Positions 24,048 through 32,597 of a stretch of 39,923 nucleotides of DNA are shown here, one piece after another (the first letter of the stretch is position 1; each line of letters begins with the position of its first letter). The stretch covers positions 1-39,923 of the forward strand of contig JAIFKS010000140.1 of assembly GCA_020049465.1 (NCBI GenBank). Direction: 5' to 3'. The position numbers were made by a program, and so were the translations under genes. Under the pieces are notes generated by a model. The model saw nothing but the letters and a program-made list of their open reading frames with translations. It ran no database searches and was not told the origin of the DNA. The DNA is from a bacterium (lineage in GTDB: Bacteria; Krumholzibacteriota; Krumholzibacteriia; LZORAL124-64-63).

Positions 24048-24080
24048 AGTCTCCTCCACGCCAACGGCTCGGGCCGGGGC

Positions 24081-24710
24081 TTACTTCGAGTAGAGCTCCA
24101 CGATCAGGTTTTCCTGGATCGGGATGGGCAGATCGCTCAGCTGGGGCTCGGACAACAGCCGGCCCTCCAGCTTCTTGACGTCCGCCTCGACGAAGGGCAG
24201 CCGGTCACGCTTCGCGGTGTCCTTGATGGAGTTGACGATCTGGGGGATGTTCTGGCTCTTGGCGCGGATAGCGACCGTATGCCCCACCTTCACCTGACGG
24301 CTGGGGATATCGCACACGGCACCCTCGACCAGCACATGCTTGTGCCGGATCAACTGGCGCGCGGATGCGCGGCTGGGCGCGAAGCCCATCCGGTAGACGA
24401 CGCTGTCCAGACGCTTCTCGAGCAGGTTGAACAGGTTTTCACCCGTCGCACCCTGCCGGCGGTTCGCTTCTGCGAAATACAGACGGAACTGCGCTTCCAG
24501 GACGCCATAAATCGAACGGACTTTCTGCTTCTCACGGAGCTGAAGCTTGTAGTCCGAGGGTTTACGCCCACGGCGACGGCCATGTTCGCCCGGCGCGTAC
24601 GGCCGGCGTTCGATGGCGCACGAGGCGCTGAAACAGCGCTCGCCTTTGAGAAAGAGCTTCATCCCCTCACGGCGGCAAAGCTTGCACTTTGCGTCGGTAT
24701 ACCTGGCCAT
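24081..24710 (-). CDS. rpsD: 30S ribosomal protein uS4
   Basis: 209 residues. A primary 16S rRNA-binding assembly protein. This is the zinc-binding form: C9, C12, C26 and C31 form the N-terminal knuckle (K-C-K-L-C ... R-C-F-S-A-S-C). The central S4 RNA-binding domain includes S-A-R-Q-L-I-R-H-K-H-V. Located between rpsK and rpoA, where uS4 also acts as translational regulator in some bacteria; I see no clear regulatory fold here. Confidence 0.98.
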   Translation of the reverse strand: MARYTDAKCKLCRREGMKLFLKGERCFSASCAIERRPYAPGEHGRRRGRKPSDYKLQLREKQKVRSIYGVLEAQFRLYFAEANRRQGATGENLFNLLEKRLDSVVYRMGFAPSRASARQLIRHKHVLVEGAVCDIPSRQVKVGHTVAIRAKSQNIPQIVNSIKDTAKRDRLPFVEADVKKLEGRLLSEPQLSDLPIPIQENLIVELYSK

Positions 24711-24764
24711 TCCTTGAAACCTCCTGAACGACCGCGTTTCTCAGGCGGGCCGTCCTCGTGGAAA

Positions 24765-25166
24765 CTACAGCCGACGACGCTTCTTAGGCCGGCAGCCGTT
24801 GTGGGGGATTGCAGTGCAATCCTTGATACGAGTCACTTCGAGGCCTTCGGCCTTCAGACTCCGGACTGCGGCTTCGCGGCCGGAACCGGGGCCCTTCACC
24901 CACACCTCGACCTTGCGCATGCCCTGGCCGATGACTTCCTGCGCACAGAAACGGGCGGCCAGCTGGGCGGCAAAAGCGGTCGACTTGCGACTGCCCTTGT
25001 ACCGGCCCTGGTGCCCGCCGCTGGACCACGTGATGACGTTGCCCTGCAGGTCGGTCATGGTGATGATGGTGTTGTTGAAGCTCGACTTCACGTGGGCCAC
25101 GCCGACGGAGTCCAGCTTCTTCTTGGCCTTGCGCGCCTTGCCCCGCTTGTCCTTGACAGTCGACAC
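24765..25166 (-). CDS. rpsK: 30S ribosomal protein uS11
   Basis: 133 residues; platform protein of the small subunit that lines the E-site mRNA path. Recognised by the [12 protein letters not shown] core, G-S-R-K-S-T and the ending [16 protein letters not shown] His-Gln-Gly-Arg-Tyr stretch replaces the usual Ala-Gln-Gly-Phe in the S-S-G-G loop. The start is GTG at 25166, after GAGG with a 6-nt spacer. It begins 8 bp after the rpsM stop. Confidence 0.97.
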   Translation of the reverse strand: MSTVKDKRGKARKAKKKLDSVGVAHVKSSFNNTIITMTDLQGNVITWSSGGHQGRYKGSRKSTAFAAQLAARFCAQEVIGQGMRKVEVWVKGPGSGREAAVRSLKAEGLEVTRIKDCTAIPHNGCRPKKRRRL

Positions 25167-25174
25167 ACTCTACC

Positions 25175-25546
25175 TCACTTCTTCTTGGCGCCGGGACGGG
25201 ACTTGGGTCCCTTGCGGGTCCGGGCGTTGTTCTTCGTGTTCTGACCCCGGCAAGGCAGCTTGCGCCGGTGCCGAAGGCCACGGTAGCTGCCGATGTCCAT
25301 CAGACGCTGGATGTTCATCGCGTGCTCGGTACGCAGGGTACCCTCAACCGAATATTCCTTGTCGAGGATGCCGATGATCGAACGGGTCTGCTCTTCCGTC
25401 AGATCGCGCGTCTTGACCTCGGGATCGATCTTCGCCTTCTGGCAGATCTCGACGGCGCGGTGGTCACCAACGCCGTAGATGTACGTCAGCGACGTCCGGA
25501 TCCTCTTGTTGCTGGGAATATCCACACCGGCGATGCGTGCCACCAT
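25175..25546 (-). CDS. rpsM: 30S ribosomal protein uS13
   Basis: 123 residues, the normal length. It opens [11 protein letters not shown] and carries the G-S-Y-R-G-L-R-H-R motif before a basic tail (T-R-K-G-P-K ... K-K-K) that contacts P-site tRNA. It sits in the head of the 30S subunit and forms bridges with the large subunit. First of the rpsM-rpsK-rpsD-rpoA-rplQ group. Confidence 0.98.
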   Translation of the reverse strand: MVARIAGVDIPSNKRIRTSLTYIYGVGDHRAVEICQKAKIDPEVKTRDLTEEQTRSIIGILDKEYSVEGTLRTEHAMNIQRLMDIGSYRGLRHRRKLPCRGQNTKNNARTRKGPKSRPGAKKK

Positions 25547-25630
25547 GGCTCCTTTCGCTCTGTCCCGGCCTTCGCGCCCGCCGCGTCCTCGACGCGACGG
25601 CCCACGGGGCCATTCTTATCCTGGACTCTG

Positions 25631-25744
25631 TCAGCCCTGGCGCTGGTTGTGACGCCGCGTGATGCAGATCACGCGCACGACGCCCTTGCGCCGGATCACC
25701 TTGCACTTCGGGCAGATCTTTTTTACCGAACTGCGCACCTTCAT
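25631..25744 (-). CDS. rpmJ: 50S ribosomal protein bL36
   Basis: 37 residues, the usual length for the zinc form. [14 protein letters not shown] opens it, and the zinc ligands are C11, C14, C27 and H32. It ends R-H-N-Q-R-Q-G, the standard bL36 ending. An AGGAG lies very close upstream of the ATG at 25744. It is placed between infA and rpsM, as in most bacteria. Confidence 0.96.
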   Translation of the reverse strand: MKVRSSVKKICPKCKVIRRKGVVRVICITRRHNQRQG

Positions 25745-25801
25745 GGCTCCTGCCTCCCGAGCGGGCCGTAGCCCGGTCTCTGCTCACCCGCGGTTCGTTG
25801 C

Positions 25802-26020
25802 CTACTTGTAGCGGTACGTGATGCGTCCGCGCGTCAGGTCGTACGGTGACAATTCAACAGTCACCTTGTCGCCGGGCAGGATGCGGATGAAGTGCATGCG
25901 CATCTTCCCCGACACATGGGCCAGCACCACGTGCTGGTTCTCCAGTTCGACCCGGAACATGGCGTTGGGCAAGGCCTCGACGACCGTTCCCTCGACACTG
26001 ATGCCTTCTTCCTTCGCCAT
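25802..26020 (-). CDS. infA: Translation initiation factor IF-1
   Basis: 72 residues, the canonical length, forming a single OB-fold. Begins [11 protein letters not shown] and ends [11 protein letters not shown]-1 binds the 30S A site during initiation. The ATG at 26020 was preferred over a start two codons upstream because the family begins M-A-K-E. It follows map by 13 bp. Confidence 0.97.
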   Translation of the reverse strand: MAKEEGISVEGTVVEALPNAMFRVELENQHVVLAHVSGKMRMHFIRILPGDKVTVELSPYDLTRGRITYRYK

Positions 26021-26033
26021 CTGCACTCGCCCT

Positions 26034-26801
26034 TCAGAACGCAGCCACGCCGTTGCCCCGCCGCGTCAGTATCCGCGGGCCGTCCGCCGTGACGGCCACC
26101 GTGTGCTCGAAGTGGGCCGACAGACGGCGGTCCGCTGTCACGATGGTCCACTCGTCGCGGGCCGTTACCACCCGCTTGGTCCCGGCATTGATCATCGGTT
26201 CGATCGCCAGAACCAGCCCTTCCTCCATCACGGGGTCGGGCATCGTGTAGCACCGGAAGTTGGGCACCTGCGGGTCTTCGTGCAGGTTGCGCCCGATTCC
26301 GTGGCCGACCAGCGACTCCACGACGGAGAATCCGTTGGCCCGCGCGTGCTTCTCGATCTCGATGCCGATCGCCGAGATCCGTCGACCCGGCGCGATCGCG
26401 GCGATGCCGCGCGCCAGACACTCCCTGGTCACGTCCAGCAACCGTGCCGCTTCGTCGCTGACCCGGCCGACCGGAATCGTTTCGGCGGAGTCGGCATGCC
26501 ACCCGTCGCGGATCAGCCCGATGTCGATGCCGACAATGTCGCCTTCGACCAGGGCCCGCTTCGAGGGGATGCCGTGCACCACTTCCTCGTTCACCGAGAT
26601 GCAGGCAGACGCGGGAAACCCGTGGTACCCCTTGAAACTCGGGATACAGCCGGCTTCCCGGATTTTGGCTTCGATGGCTTCGTCGAGTTCCGCGGTCGTG
26701 ACGCCCGGCGCCACCAGCTCGCGAATCCCGAGAAACACAGAAGCCAAAATCTCGGCGCTGGCCTGCATCTTGTCAACCTGATCGGTCGACTTCAATTCCA
26801 T
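26034..26801 (-). CDS. map: Methionine aminopeptidase type I
   Basis: 255 residues, cytosolic. Removes N-terminal methionine from nascent proteins. The dinuclear metal site is complete: D93, D104, H167, E201 and E232, and the substrate-contacting H76 is in V-V-H-G. No N-terminal SH3 or zinc extension is present, so it is the short bacterial class. The ATG at 26801 gives the family's M-E-L-K-S start; the upstream in-frame region adds 19 basic residues without support. The Shine-Dalgarno is weak. Located between adk and infA as is common. Confidence 0.97.
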   Translation of the reverse strand: MELKSTDQVDKMQASAEILASVFLGIRELVAPGVTTAELDEAIEAKIREAGCIPSFKGYHGFPASACISVNEEVVHGIPSKRALVEGDIVGIDIGLIRDGWHADSAETIPVGRVSDEAARLLDVTRECLARGIAAIAPGRRISAIGIEIEKHARANGFSVVESLVGHGIGRNLHEDPQVPNFRCYTMPDPVMEEGLVLAIEPMINAGTKRVVTARDEWTIVTADRRLSAHFEHTVAVTADGPRILTRRGNGVAAF

Positions 26802-26826
26802 GCGCAACGCACCCCGCGACAAAGGC

Positions 26827-27498
26827 TTAGCCCAGGGCGGCCGCAATACGCGCCGCAACCTGCTCCGGAGTGCCCAGTCCGTCGATCTCGTGGAGCGGGT
26901 AGCGCTCCTCGAGAGCCCAGGCCGCCGGCAGGGTTTTCTTGCGGAAAACCTCCAGCCGGTGCCGGATCGTATCTTCCTTGTCGTCGGCCCTCTGGTAGAG
27001 CGCCGACTTGCCCGGCCGCTGGGGGTCTTCGGCCGACCCGCAGAACGGACAGAATTTGGGACTGACCGGGCCGAACCCCGTCAGATTCATCACTTCGTTG
27101 CAGGCGCGGCAGGTGACGCGGCCCTCCAGGCGGCGGACGATCTCGTCGGCCGGGGCGTTCAGCACCAGCACGGCGTCCACTTTCTGGTCGAGCCCGTCCA
27201 GCAGCTCGATGAACGCGATCGCCTGGATCGCGGTCCGCGGGAATCCGTCCATCAGCCAGCCCTTCTGGGCATCGGGCTGGCTCAGCCGGTGGCGCACCAG
27301 ATCCATCATCATTTCGTCCGAGACCAGGTCGCCGGCATTCATGATCGTCTGCACCTTGAGGCCGAGCTCGCTGCCGCTCCGGATCGCCATGCGCAGGATG
27401 TCGCCCGTCGAGATGTGGACGGTTCCCTTGTTGGTCACGATCGCGTGCGACTGCGTGCCTTTGCCGACTCCCGGCGGCCCCATGATGATGACGTTCAC
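26827..27498 (-). CDS. adk: Adenylate kinase, zinc-lid type
   Basis: 223 residues. Interconverts ATP + AMP with two ADP. The P-loop is G7-P-P-G-V-G-K-G-T15, the AMP-binding D-G-F-P-R-T is at 84-89, and the long LID carries four cysteines (C130, C133, C150, C153) that bind structural zinc. The start is GTG at 27498, preceded by GGAGG at a 7-nt spacing. It lies 4 bp after the secY stop, so the two are probably coupled. Confidence 0.97.
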   Translation of the reverse strand: MNVIIMGPPGVGKGTQSHAIVTNKGTVHISTGDILRMAIRSGSELGLKVQTIMNAGDLVSDEMMMDLVRHRLSQPDAQKGWLMDGFPRTAIQAIAFIELLDGLDQKVDAVLVLNAPADEIVRRLEGRVTCRACNEVMNLTGFGPVSPKFCPFCGSAEDPQRPGKSALYQRADDKEDTIRHRLEVFRKKTLPAAWALEERYPLHEIDGLGTPEQVAARIAAALG

Positions 27499-27502
27499 GT
27501 CG

Positions 27503-28807
27503 CTACCTCCGCGCCCGCAGGCGGCCCTTCGTCATGAAGCCGTCGTAGTGGCGCATGACCAGGTGCGACTCGATCTGCTGCAAGGTGTCCAGGGCCACGC
27601 CGACGACGATCAGGAGTCCCGTACCGCCGAAGTAGAACGGCACGTTCAGGAGCTTGATCATCAGGTCGGGCAGCACGGCGATGAGCGCCAGGAACACGGC
27701 TCCCGGCAGGGTCACGCGCGACAGGACACGGTCGATGTATTCGGCCGTCTTCTTGCCCGGACGGACGCCCGGGATGAAGCCGCTGTTCTTCTTCATGTTG
27801 TCCGCCAGATCCACCGGGTTCAGGATCACCGCGGTGTAGAAGTAGGCGAACAGGATGATCAGCGACGAATAGGCCAGCACGTACACCGGATGCGGGGGGC
27901 TGAACAGCCGGCCCAGGCCGATGAAGAACCCGTTGTCCGGGAAGATGTTGGTCAGCGTCGCGGGAAACATGATGATCGACTGCGCGAAGATGATCGGGAT
28001 CACGCCGGCGGTGTTGACCTTCAGCGGGATGTGCGTGTTCGCGCCGCCGTAGACCCGGCGCCCGACGATCTTCTTGGCGTACTGCACGGGGATCTTCCGC
28101 TGTCCCTGCGTGATCGCGATGATTCCGGCGATCACGGCCAGCATGAAGGCGGCGATGATCGCTGCCTTGATGATGTGCATGTCGCCACTGCGCATCTGCT
28201 GGAACGTGTTCAGGATGTCGGTCGGGTAACGGGCCACGATGCCGATGAAGATGATCAGCGAGATGCCGTTGCCGATGCCGCGCTCGGTGATCTGTTCGCC
28301 CAGCCACATCACGAACACGGTGCCCGCGGTCAGCGTGATGGCCGTCATGATCTTGAACGCGAAGCCCGGGCTGGTGACGATGCCGCCGGACATCTGCTCA
28401 AGGCCGGCCGCCATGCCGAACGACTGGATCAACGCCAGGATGACCGTACCGTAGCGGGTCATCTCGTTGATCTTCTTGCGGCCCTGTTCGCCTTCCTTCG
28501 CCAGTTTCTCGAAGTAGGGCACCACGGCCTGCAACAGCTGGAAGATAATCGAGGCGCTGATGTAGGGCATGATGCCCAGGGCAAAGATCGTCGCGTTGCT
28601 CAGACCGCCGCCCGAGAACATGTCGTACAGACCCATCAACGTCCCGGACTGCGCATCGAAGAACTGCTTGAGGGCGTCGCGGTTGATTCCCGGCGTCGGG
28701 ATATGCCCGCCCAGCCGGTACACGAGCAGAATCATGCCCGTAAACAGGAGCCGGCGTTTGAGCTCCGGGATCCTGAACATGCTCTGGTAGCTGCCGCTGA
28801 TGTTCAA
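27503..28807 (-). CDS. secY: Protein translocase subunit SecY
   Basis: 434 residues with about ten transmembrane helices; the central channel of the Sec machinery in the cytoplasmic membrane. Recognised by F-R-I-P-E-L-K-R-R-L-L-F-T near the start, the G-I-M-P-Y-I-S-A-S-I-I plug/TM2 region and the G-G-T-G-L-L-I-V-V-G-V-A-L-D-T segment at the C-terminus. The start is taken as TTG 28807, with GAAGGAAG upstream; the next in-frame ATG, ten codons in, remains possible and would still keep the conserved F-R-I-P-E-L segment. Confidence 0.97.
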   Translation of the reverse strand: MNISGSYQSMFRIPELKRRLLFTGMILLVYRLGGHIPTPGINRDALKQFFDAQSGTLMGLYDMFSGGGLSNATIFALGIMPYISASIIFQLLQAVVPYFEKLAKEGEQGRKKINEMTRYGTVILALIQSFGMAAGLEQMSGGIVTSPGFAFKIMTAITLTAGTVFVMWLGEQITERGIGNGISLIIFIGIVARYPTDILNTFQQMRSGDMHIIKAAIIAAFMLAVIAGIIAITQGQRKIPVQYAKKIVGRRVYGGANTHIPLKVNTAGVIPIIFAQSIIMFPATLTNIFPDNGFFIGLGRLFSPPHPVYVLAYSSLIILFAYFYTAVILNPVDLADNMKKNSGFIPGVRPGKKTAEYIDRVLSRVTLPGAVFLALIAVLPDLMIKLLNVPFYFGGTGLLIVVGVALDTLQQIESHLVMRHYDGFMTKGRLRARR

Positions 28808-28860
28808 AACAACGCTTCCTTCGGTTTGACGTTACCGCGCGCGTGGACCGGGTCCGGACC

Positions 28861-29310
28861 TCACGCCTTCACGGTGACCGAACCACCGGCGGCCTGAACC
28901 GCCGCAATCGCCGCTTCGCTGGCCTTGGACACTTCGATCTGCAGCGACTTGTCGACCGCGCCGCGCGCGAGCAGCTTCACCGGACGATCGGCGTACTTGA
29001 TCAGGCCGACCATCGCCAGCGCCTGGCCGTCGACCTTGGCGCCGGCTTCGAAGCGCTCGTTCAGGGCGTCCAGATTCACGAGCTGGAAGCTCTTCTTGAA
29101 AATATTCGTGAAACCGCGCTTGGGCAGCCGGCGGTTCAGGGGCATCTGGCCACCTTCGAACCAGGCCGCATGTCCACCGCCGGAGCGGGCCTTCTGGCCC
29201 TTGTGGCCGCGTCCGCCGGTCTTGCCCTGGCCGGAGCCGGTACCGCGCCCGCGCCGCTTCCGATCGCGGTTGGCGCCTTTGGGCGCGCCGAGAGTGTTCA
29301 GCTTGAGCAT
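28861..29310 (-). CDS. rplO: 50S ribosomal protein uL15
   Basis: 149 residues. The Gly/Arg/Lys-rich N-terminal arm (R-G-R-G-T-G-S-G-Q-G-K-T-G-G-R-G-H-K-G-Q) and G-G-Q-M-P-L-N-R-R-L-P-K-R-G-F are diagnostic. It is a late-assembly protein that contacts several 23S rRNA domains. The ATG at 29310 is two bases after the rpmD stop, with AGGTGA upstream inside rpmD. secY follows after about 50 bp. Confidence 0.97.
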   Translation of the reverse strand: MLKLNTLGAPKGANRDRKRRGRGTGSGQGKTGGRGHKGQKARSGGGHAAWFEGGQMPLNRRLPKRGFTNIFKKSFQLVNLDALNERFEAGAKVDGQALAMVGLIKYADRPVKLLARGAVDKSLQIEVSKASEAAIAAVQAAGGSVTVKA

Positions 29311-29312
29311 CG

Positions 29313-29501
29313 TCACTTCACCTCTTCCACCGAAACGAGGTGGCGTACCTTGAACGCCATGCCCCGGATCTGGGGGGTATCGTTATGGATCACCGAAGTC
29401 TGGTGGTGGCGGAGACCGAGCGCCTCGATGATCCGCCGGTGCTTCTCGGGGCGCCCGATGATGCTGCGCACCTGGGTGATCTTGATTTTGCCCTTGGACA
29501 T
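29313..29501 (-). CDS. rpmD: 50S ribosomal protein uL30
   Basis: 62 residues; a small protein of the large subunit found only in part of the bacteria. The core has I-T-Q-V-R-S-I-I-G-R-P-E-K-H-R-R, the expected L-G-L-R-H-H-Q-T segment and I-R-G-M-A-F-K-V. It starts 3 bp after the rpsE stop and ends 2 bp before rplO, so the three genes are tightly packed. Confidence 0.96.
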   Translation of the reverse strand: MSKGKIKITQVRSIIGRPEKHRRIIEALGLRHHQTSVIHNDTPQIRGMAFKVRHLVSVEEVK

Positions 29502-29504
29502 GAC

Positions 29505-30290
29505 CTACGCCTCCTTGGGGCCGTTGTCGGCCGCGGTGCGGCGCTCGAAGCCGAGCACCTCGGGCACGGTCAGCCCGCGCTTGGCCGCGAATTCCTCGAC
29601 GGTGCGCAGCTGCTTCAGGCCGTCCATCGTGGCCTTGACCACGTTGTTCGGATTACGCGATCCGAGCTGCTTGGTCAGGATGTTCTTGACCCCCGCGGCT
29701 TCCAGGATGGCGCGCACACCGCCGGCGGCGATGACGCCCGTACCGGGCGAGGCGGGCTTCAGAAGCACACGGCTGGCGCCGAAGCGGCCGATCACCTCGT
29801 AGGCGATCGTTTCCTTCTGGATCGACACCTGGATCTGCGTGGCCCGCGCGCCCTCGCCGCCCTTGCGGATGGCGTCGGCGATTTCGTTGGCCTTGCCCAT
29901 GGCCACGCCCACTTTGCCCTTGCCGTCGCCCACGGCGACGATCGCGGCGAAGCTGAAGCGCCGGCCGCCCTTGACGACCTTGGCCACGCGGTTGATGCTG
30001 ATCACATTCTCGTGCATCTCCGAGCCGGAGTCGCCGCCCTGACGCGAGCGATTGTCGCCCGGACCGTCACCGCGACCACGTCCGCCGGGACCACCGGGGC
30101 CACCGGGGCCGCCACGGCCACCGGGGCCGCCAGGTCCGCCGAAGCCGCCACGGCCACCGCCACCGGGGCCGCCACGACCCGGACCACCCGGGCCACCGGG
30201 ACCACCGCGACCGGGGCCACCAGGACCGCCGGGACCACCACGACCGATGCGAGGGGCCTCACCGCTTGTCTGATTCTCGAATCCCGCCAT
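29505..30290 (-). CDS. rpsE: 30S ribosomal protein uS5 with a Gly/Pro/Arg-rich N-terminal extension
   Basis: 261 residues, against about 165 in most bacteria. The normal uS5 core begins near residue 92 ([22 protein letters not shown]) and is complete through G-L-T-V-P-E-V. Ahead of it lies a low-complexity tail (about 15-75) made of G-G-P and R-G-G units with one R-G-G-F, then an acidic/Ser linker. The ATG at 30290 has AGGAG seven bases upstream, and the tail is in frame with no other good start before the core, so it is probably translated. The repeats are encoded by GC-rich minisatellite-like DNA. uS5 acts in decoding fidelity at the mRNA entry site; the tail should protrude on the solvent side. 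Confidence 0.95.
   Translation of the reverse strand: MAGFENQTSGEAPRIGRGGPGGPGGPGRGGPGGPGGPGRGGPGGGGRGGFGGPGGPGGRGGPGGPGGPGGRGRGDGPGDNRSRQGGDSGSEMHENVISINRVAKVVKGGRRFSFAAIVAVGDGKGKVGVAMGKANEIADAIRKGGEGARATQIQVSIQKETIAYEVIGRFGASRVLLKPASPGTGVIAAGGVRAILEAAGVKNILTKQLGSRNPNNVVKATMDGLKQLRTVEEFAAKRGLTVPEVLGFERRTAADNGPKEA
30066..30248 (-). repeat. In-frame minisatellite coding for the Gly/Pro/Arg tail of uS5
   Basis: Imperfect repeats of 9-15 bp rich in GGACCACCG/GGGGCCACC-like units (plus strand) encode G-G-P and R-G-G triplets. Synonymous variation between units suggests the tract is maintained at protein level rather than being a fresh expansion. Confidence 0.85.
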
Positions 30291-30332
30291 CTGACTGCTC
30301 CTGTCATGCTCGCCGGCCGTAGCCGACAAGGA

Positions 30333-30710
30333 CTAGACCTCGAGGCCGCCATCCCTGAGCCCGCGGGCCAGGGCGGCCACCCGACCGTGGTACAGATATC
30401 CGCTGCGGTCGAAGACCACGCGGTCGATGCCCTTGGCCTTGGCCATCTCGGCCAGCGCGCGGCCCACGCTGTAGGCGACAGCGCACTTGTTGCCCTTGAT
30501 GTCTTCAGGCGCGGCAACGACCGCGGCCTTCTTGCCATCGCAGGCCACCAGCGTGTGACCGACGGTGTCGTCGACCACCTGCGCGTAGATGTTCTTGTGG
30601 CTGCGGAGAATCGCGACCCTGGGCCGTTCGGGACTGCCCGACAGCCGCTTGCGGATGCTGACCTTCCGCTTCGCCCGGATCTCACGCCGCTTTTTGCTCG
30701 TGCTGATCAT
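30333..30710 (-). CDS. rplR: 50S ribosomal protein uL18
   Basis: 125 residues; binds 5S rRNA together with uL5 in the central protuberance. Diagnostic parts are R-L-S-G-S-P-E-R-P-R-V-A-I-L-R-S-H-K-N-I-Y-A-Q-V and the ending with F-D-R-S-G-Y-L-Y-H-G-R-V-A-A-L-A. The ATG at 30710 is preceded by an AGGTG-like site. 42 bp separate it from rpsE. Confidence 0.97.
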   Translation of the reverse strand: MISTSKKRREIRAKRKVSIRKRLSGSPERPRVAILRSHKNIYAQVVDDTVGHTLVACDGKKAAVVAAPEDIKGNKCAVAYSVGRALAEMAKAKGIDRVVFDRSGYLYHGRVAALARGLRDGGLEV

Positions 30711-30741
30711 CTTTCACCTCTGCGGGCGTTGGAAACCGCCC

Positions 30742-30790
30742 GCCGCTACTTGTCCGCCGCTACGTGACAGCCGCTACTTGCCAGCCGCTT
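30742..30790. repeat. Tandem repeat, 14-bp period, over the stop codon of rplF
   Basis: GCCGCTACTTGTCC (30742), GCCGCTACGTGACA (30756), GCCGCTACTTGCCA (30770) and a partial GCCGCTTTAC (30784). The third unit contains the rplF stop (30774-30776 on the complement); similar stop-like trinucleotides recur in the other units. Confidence 0.8.
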
Positions 30791-31313
30791 TACCGGCCTT
30801 GCGGATGATGTCCTCACCGGTGTACCGGATACCCTTGCCCTTGTAGGGCTCGGGCTTACGGAACGCCCGGATCTCGGAAGCGACCTGTCCGACCCTCTGC
30901 TTGTCCATGCCCGAGACGTCGATGTGCGTCTGGTCGGGACAGGCGATCTTGACGTCGGCCGGAATCGGGTACTCCAGCGGGTGGCTGAACTGCAGCTGCA
31001 GATCCAGCACCTCGCCCTTGACCGCGGCGCGGTAACCGACGCCTACGATCTCGAGCTGCTTCTTGAAGCCCGTCGTGACGCCCGTCACCTGGTTGGCGAT
31101 CAGGGCGCGGACCAGGCCGTGCCGGGCCCGCATCGTCTTGGAGTCATCCGGCCGCACCACGTGCAACTTGCCGTCCTTCTGCTCGAAGGACAGACCGGTC
31201 GGAATGTGCTGCCGGTGCTCACCCTTCGGGCCCGTGACCACCGAGGTCGAACCCTCGATGGACACCGTCACGCCGGACGGCAGCGCGATCGGGTTCTTGC
31301 CAATGCGCGACAT
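30774..31313 (-). CDS. rplF: 50S ribosomal protein uL6
   Basis: 179 residues, the usual length, with two related alpha/beta halves. Begins M-S-R-I-G-K-N-P-I and ends with P-E-P-Y-K-G-K-G-I-R-Y-T-G-E, the conserved signature near the sarcin-ricin region. The ATG at 31313 follows GAGGAA. Its stop lies inside a short tandem repeat. Confidence 0.97.
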   Translation of the reverse strand: MSRIGKNPIALPSGVTVSIEGSTSVVTGPKGEHRQHIPTGLSFEQKDGKLHVVRPDDSKTMRARHGLVRALIANQVTGVTTGFKKQLEIVGVGYRAAVKGEVLDLQLQFSHPLEYPIPADVKIACPDQTHIDVSGMDKQRVGQVASEIRAFRKPEPYKGKGIRYTGEDIIRKAGKAAGK

Positions 31314-31368
31314 GTTTCTCTTCCTCCGCAAACTGCCGCAGCCGAACCGGCTGAAGCGATGCCGGTTG

Positions 31369-31776
31369 CTACCAGATCTCGCAGAGCACTTCGCCGCCGA
31401 TGCCACGCATCCGACACTGGTGCCCGGTGAGGATCCCCTGGTTGGTCGACAGGATCGAAATGCCGTATCCGCCGCACACCTTCGGGATGTTGTCTTTTCC
31501 CGCGAAGATGCGGCGACCGGGGCGGCTGACGCGCCGGATGCCTTCGATCACGCCGATGCGCTGTCCTTCCCTCAATTGGTACTTGAGGAAGAGCCGCAGC
31601 GTACCCTGGGCGTTGTCTTCCAGCACTTCGTACCGTTCGACGTATCCCTGCGTCACCAGAAGATCGGCCATGGCCTTCTTCTGGTTCGAGGCCGGGATCT
31701 CGACCCGCCGGTGTCCCGCCTGCGTGGCGTTCCGGATCCGGGTCAACATATCCGCGATGGGATCGGTCATGCTCAT
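31369..31776 (-). CDS. rpsH: 30S ribosomal protein uS8
   Basis: 135 residues. Binds 16S rRNA helix 21 and, in Escherichia coli, represses the spc operon. Recognised by T-D-P-I-A-D-M-L-T-R-I-R-N-A and the C-terminal S-T-N-Q-G-I-L-T-G-H-Q-C-R-M-R-G-I-G-G-E. Possible starts are a GTG at 31782, ATG 31776 and ATG 31770; 31776 was chosen because AGGAG lies nine bases upstream. The Gly-His-Gln-Cys-Arg-Met stretch is a variation of the usual D-R-E-A-R-x loop. Confidence 0.96.
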   Translation of the reverse strand: MSMTDPIADMLTRIRNATQAGHRRVEIPASNQKKAMADLLVTQGYVERYEVLEDNAQGTLRLFLKYQLREGQRIGVIEGIRRVSRPGRRIFAGKDNIPKVCGGYGISILSTNQGILTGHQCRMRGIGGEVLCEIW

Positions 31777-31799
31777 GTTCACCTGCTCCTGGACAGCCG

Positions 31800-31985
31800 T
31801 TACCAGCTAGCCTTGACGACACCCGGGATGTCGCCGTTCAACGCGAGTTGCCGGAAACACAGCCGGCACAATCCAAAGCGACGGATGAAAGCCCTCGGCC
31901 GACCGCAACGGCGGCAGCGATTGTAGGCCCGCACCTTGAACTTGGGCGTGCGCTGTGATTTGGCGATCAGCGATTTCTTGGCCAA
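31800..31985 (-). CDS. rpsZ: 30S ribosomal protein uS14, zinc-binding (type Z)
   Basis: 61 residues, the exact length of the short zinc form. C-R-R-C-G-R and C-R-L-C-F-R supply the four zinc cysteines, and the end [11 protein letters not shown] is standard. The start is TTG (31983-31985), preceded by AGGAGG with an 8-nt spacer; this gives the family's M-A-K-K-S start. That Shine-Dalgarno overlaps the rplE stop codon. Confidence 0.96.
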   Translation of the reverse strand: MAKKSLIAKSQRTPKFKVRAYNRCRRCGRPRAFIRRFGLCRLCFRQLALNGDIPGVVKASW

Positions 31986-31993
31986 AACTCGTT

Positions 31994-31999
31994 CCTCCT
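31994..31999 (-). promoter_or_regulatory. Shine-Dalgarno AGGAGG that fixes the TTG start of rpsZ
   Basis: A perfect AGGAGG eight bases before TTG 31985. Its first base is also the last base of the rplE stop codon. Confidence 0.75.
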
Positions 32000-32550
32000 T
32001 AGCGCCGGAAGGGCATGCCCAGCAGACGCAGCAACTCACGGCCTTCTTCGTCGTTAACGGCGTCGGTCACGATCGTCACATTCATACCGCGCGGTTCGTC
32101 GACCTTGTCGTACTCGATCTCCGGGAAGATCAACTGATCCTTCAGACCCATCGTGTAGTCGCCCGAACCGCTCAACCGGGACGGCAGTCCCCGGAAGTCA
32201 CGGATGCGGGGCAGCGACACGTTGATGAAGCGATCCAGGAACTCCCACATGCGGCGGTCGCGCAGAGTGACGCAGGCGCCGATCTGCATGCCCTGCCGGA
32301 TCTTGAAGTTCGACACCGACTGGCGCGCCTTGGTCTTGACGGCCTTCTGGCCGGTGATGGCCTCGAGGTCGGCGCAGGCCGCGTCCAGCAGCTTGGGATT
32401 GTTGGGCGCGCGGCCCAGACCCATGTTGATCACGACCTTGACCGGGCGCGGGATCTGCATGGGACTCGTGTACTGGAACTTCTCCTGCAGAGCCGGCGCG
32501 ACGCTCGACTCGTACTTGACCCTAAGATTGGGCTTCGCAGCAGCAGCCAT
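31999..32550 (-). CDS. rplE: 50S ribosomal protein uL5
   Basis: 183 residues; binds 5S rRNA and contacts P-site tRNA. Diagnostic segments: V-V-I-N-M-G-L-G, the [17 protein letters not shown] loop, D-F-R-G-L and F-P-E-I-E-Y-D-K. Its stop overlaps the ribosome-binding site of rpsZ, so the two are probably coupled. Confidence 0.98.
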   Translation of the reverse strand: MAAAAKPNLRVKYESSVAPALQEKFQYTSPMQIPRPVKVVINMGLGRAPNNPKLLDAACADLEAITGQKAVKTKARQSVSNFKIRQGMQIGACVTLRDRRMWEFLDRFINVSLPRIRDFRGLPSRLSGSGDYTMGLKDQLIFPEIEYDKVDEPRGMNVTIVTDAVNDEEGRELLRLLGMPFRR

Positions 32551-32597
32551 TTCTCAATCCTTCCGGCAGCGCCCGCCCCTGGGGCGCTGGTCATTCT

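Noticed and set aside
22170..25244. A plus-strand open frame of over 1000 codons
   Set aside because: It lies antisense to rplQ, rpoA, rpsD and rpsK, whose products are unmistakable. Long antisense frames are expected in GC-rich coding DNA, and the translated product looks like no protein.
30052..30273. Repetitive tract as a CRISPR-like array, or the plus-strand Pro/Gly-rich frame as a gene
   Set aside because: The repeats are 9-15 bp, without spacers, in frame within rpsE and followed directly by the uS5 core. The plus-strand frame is its complement.
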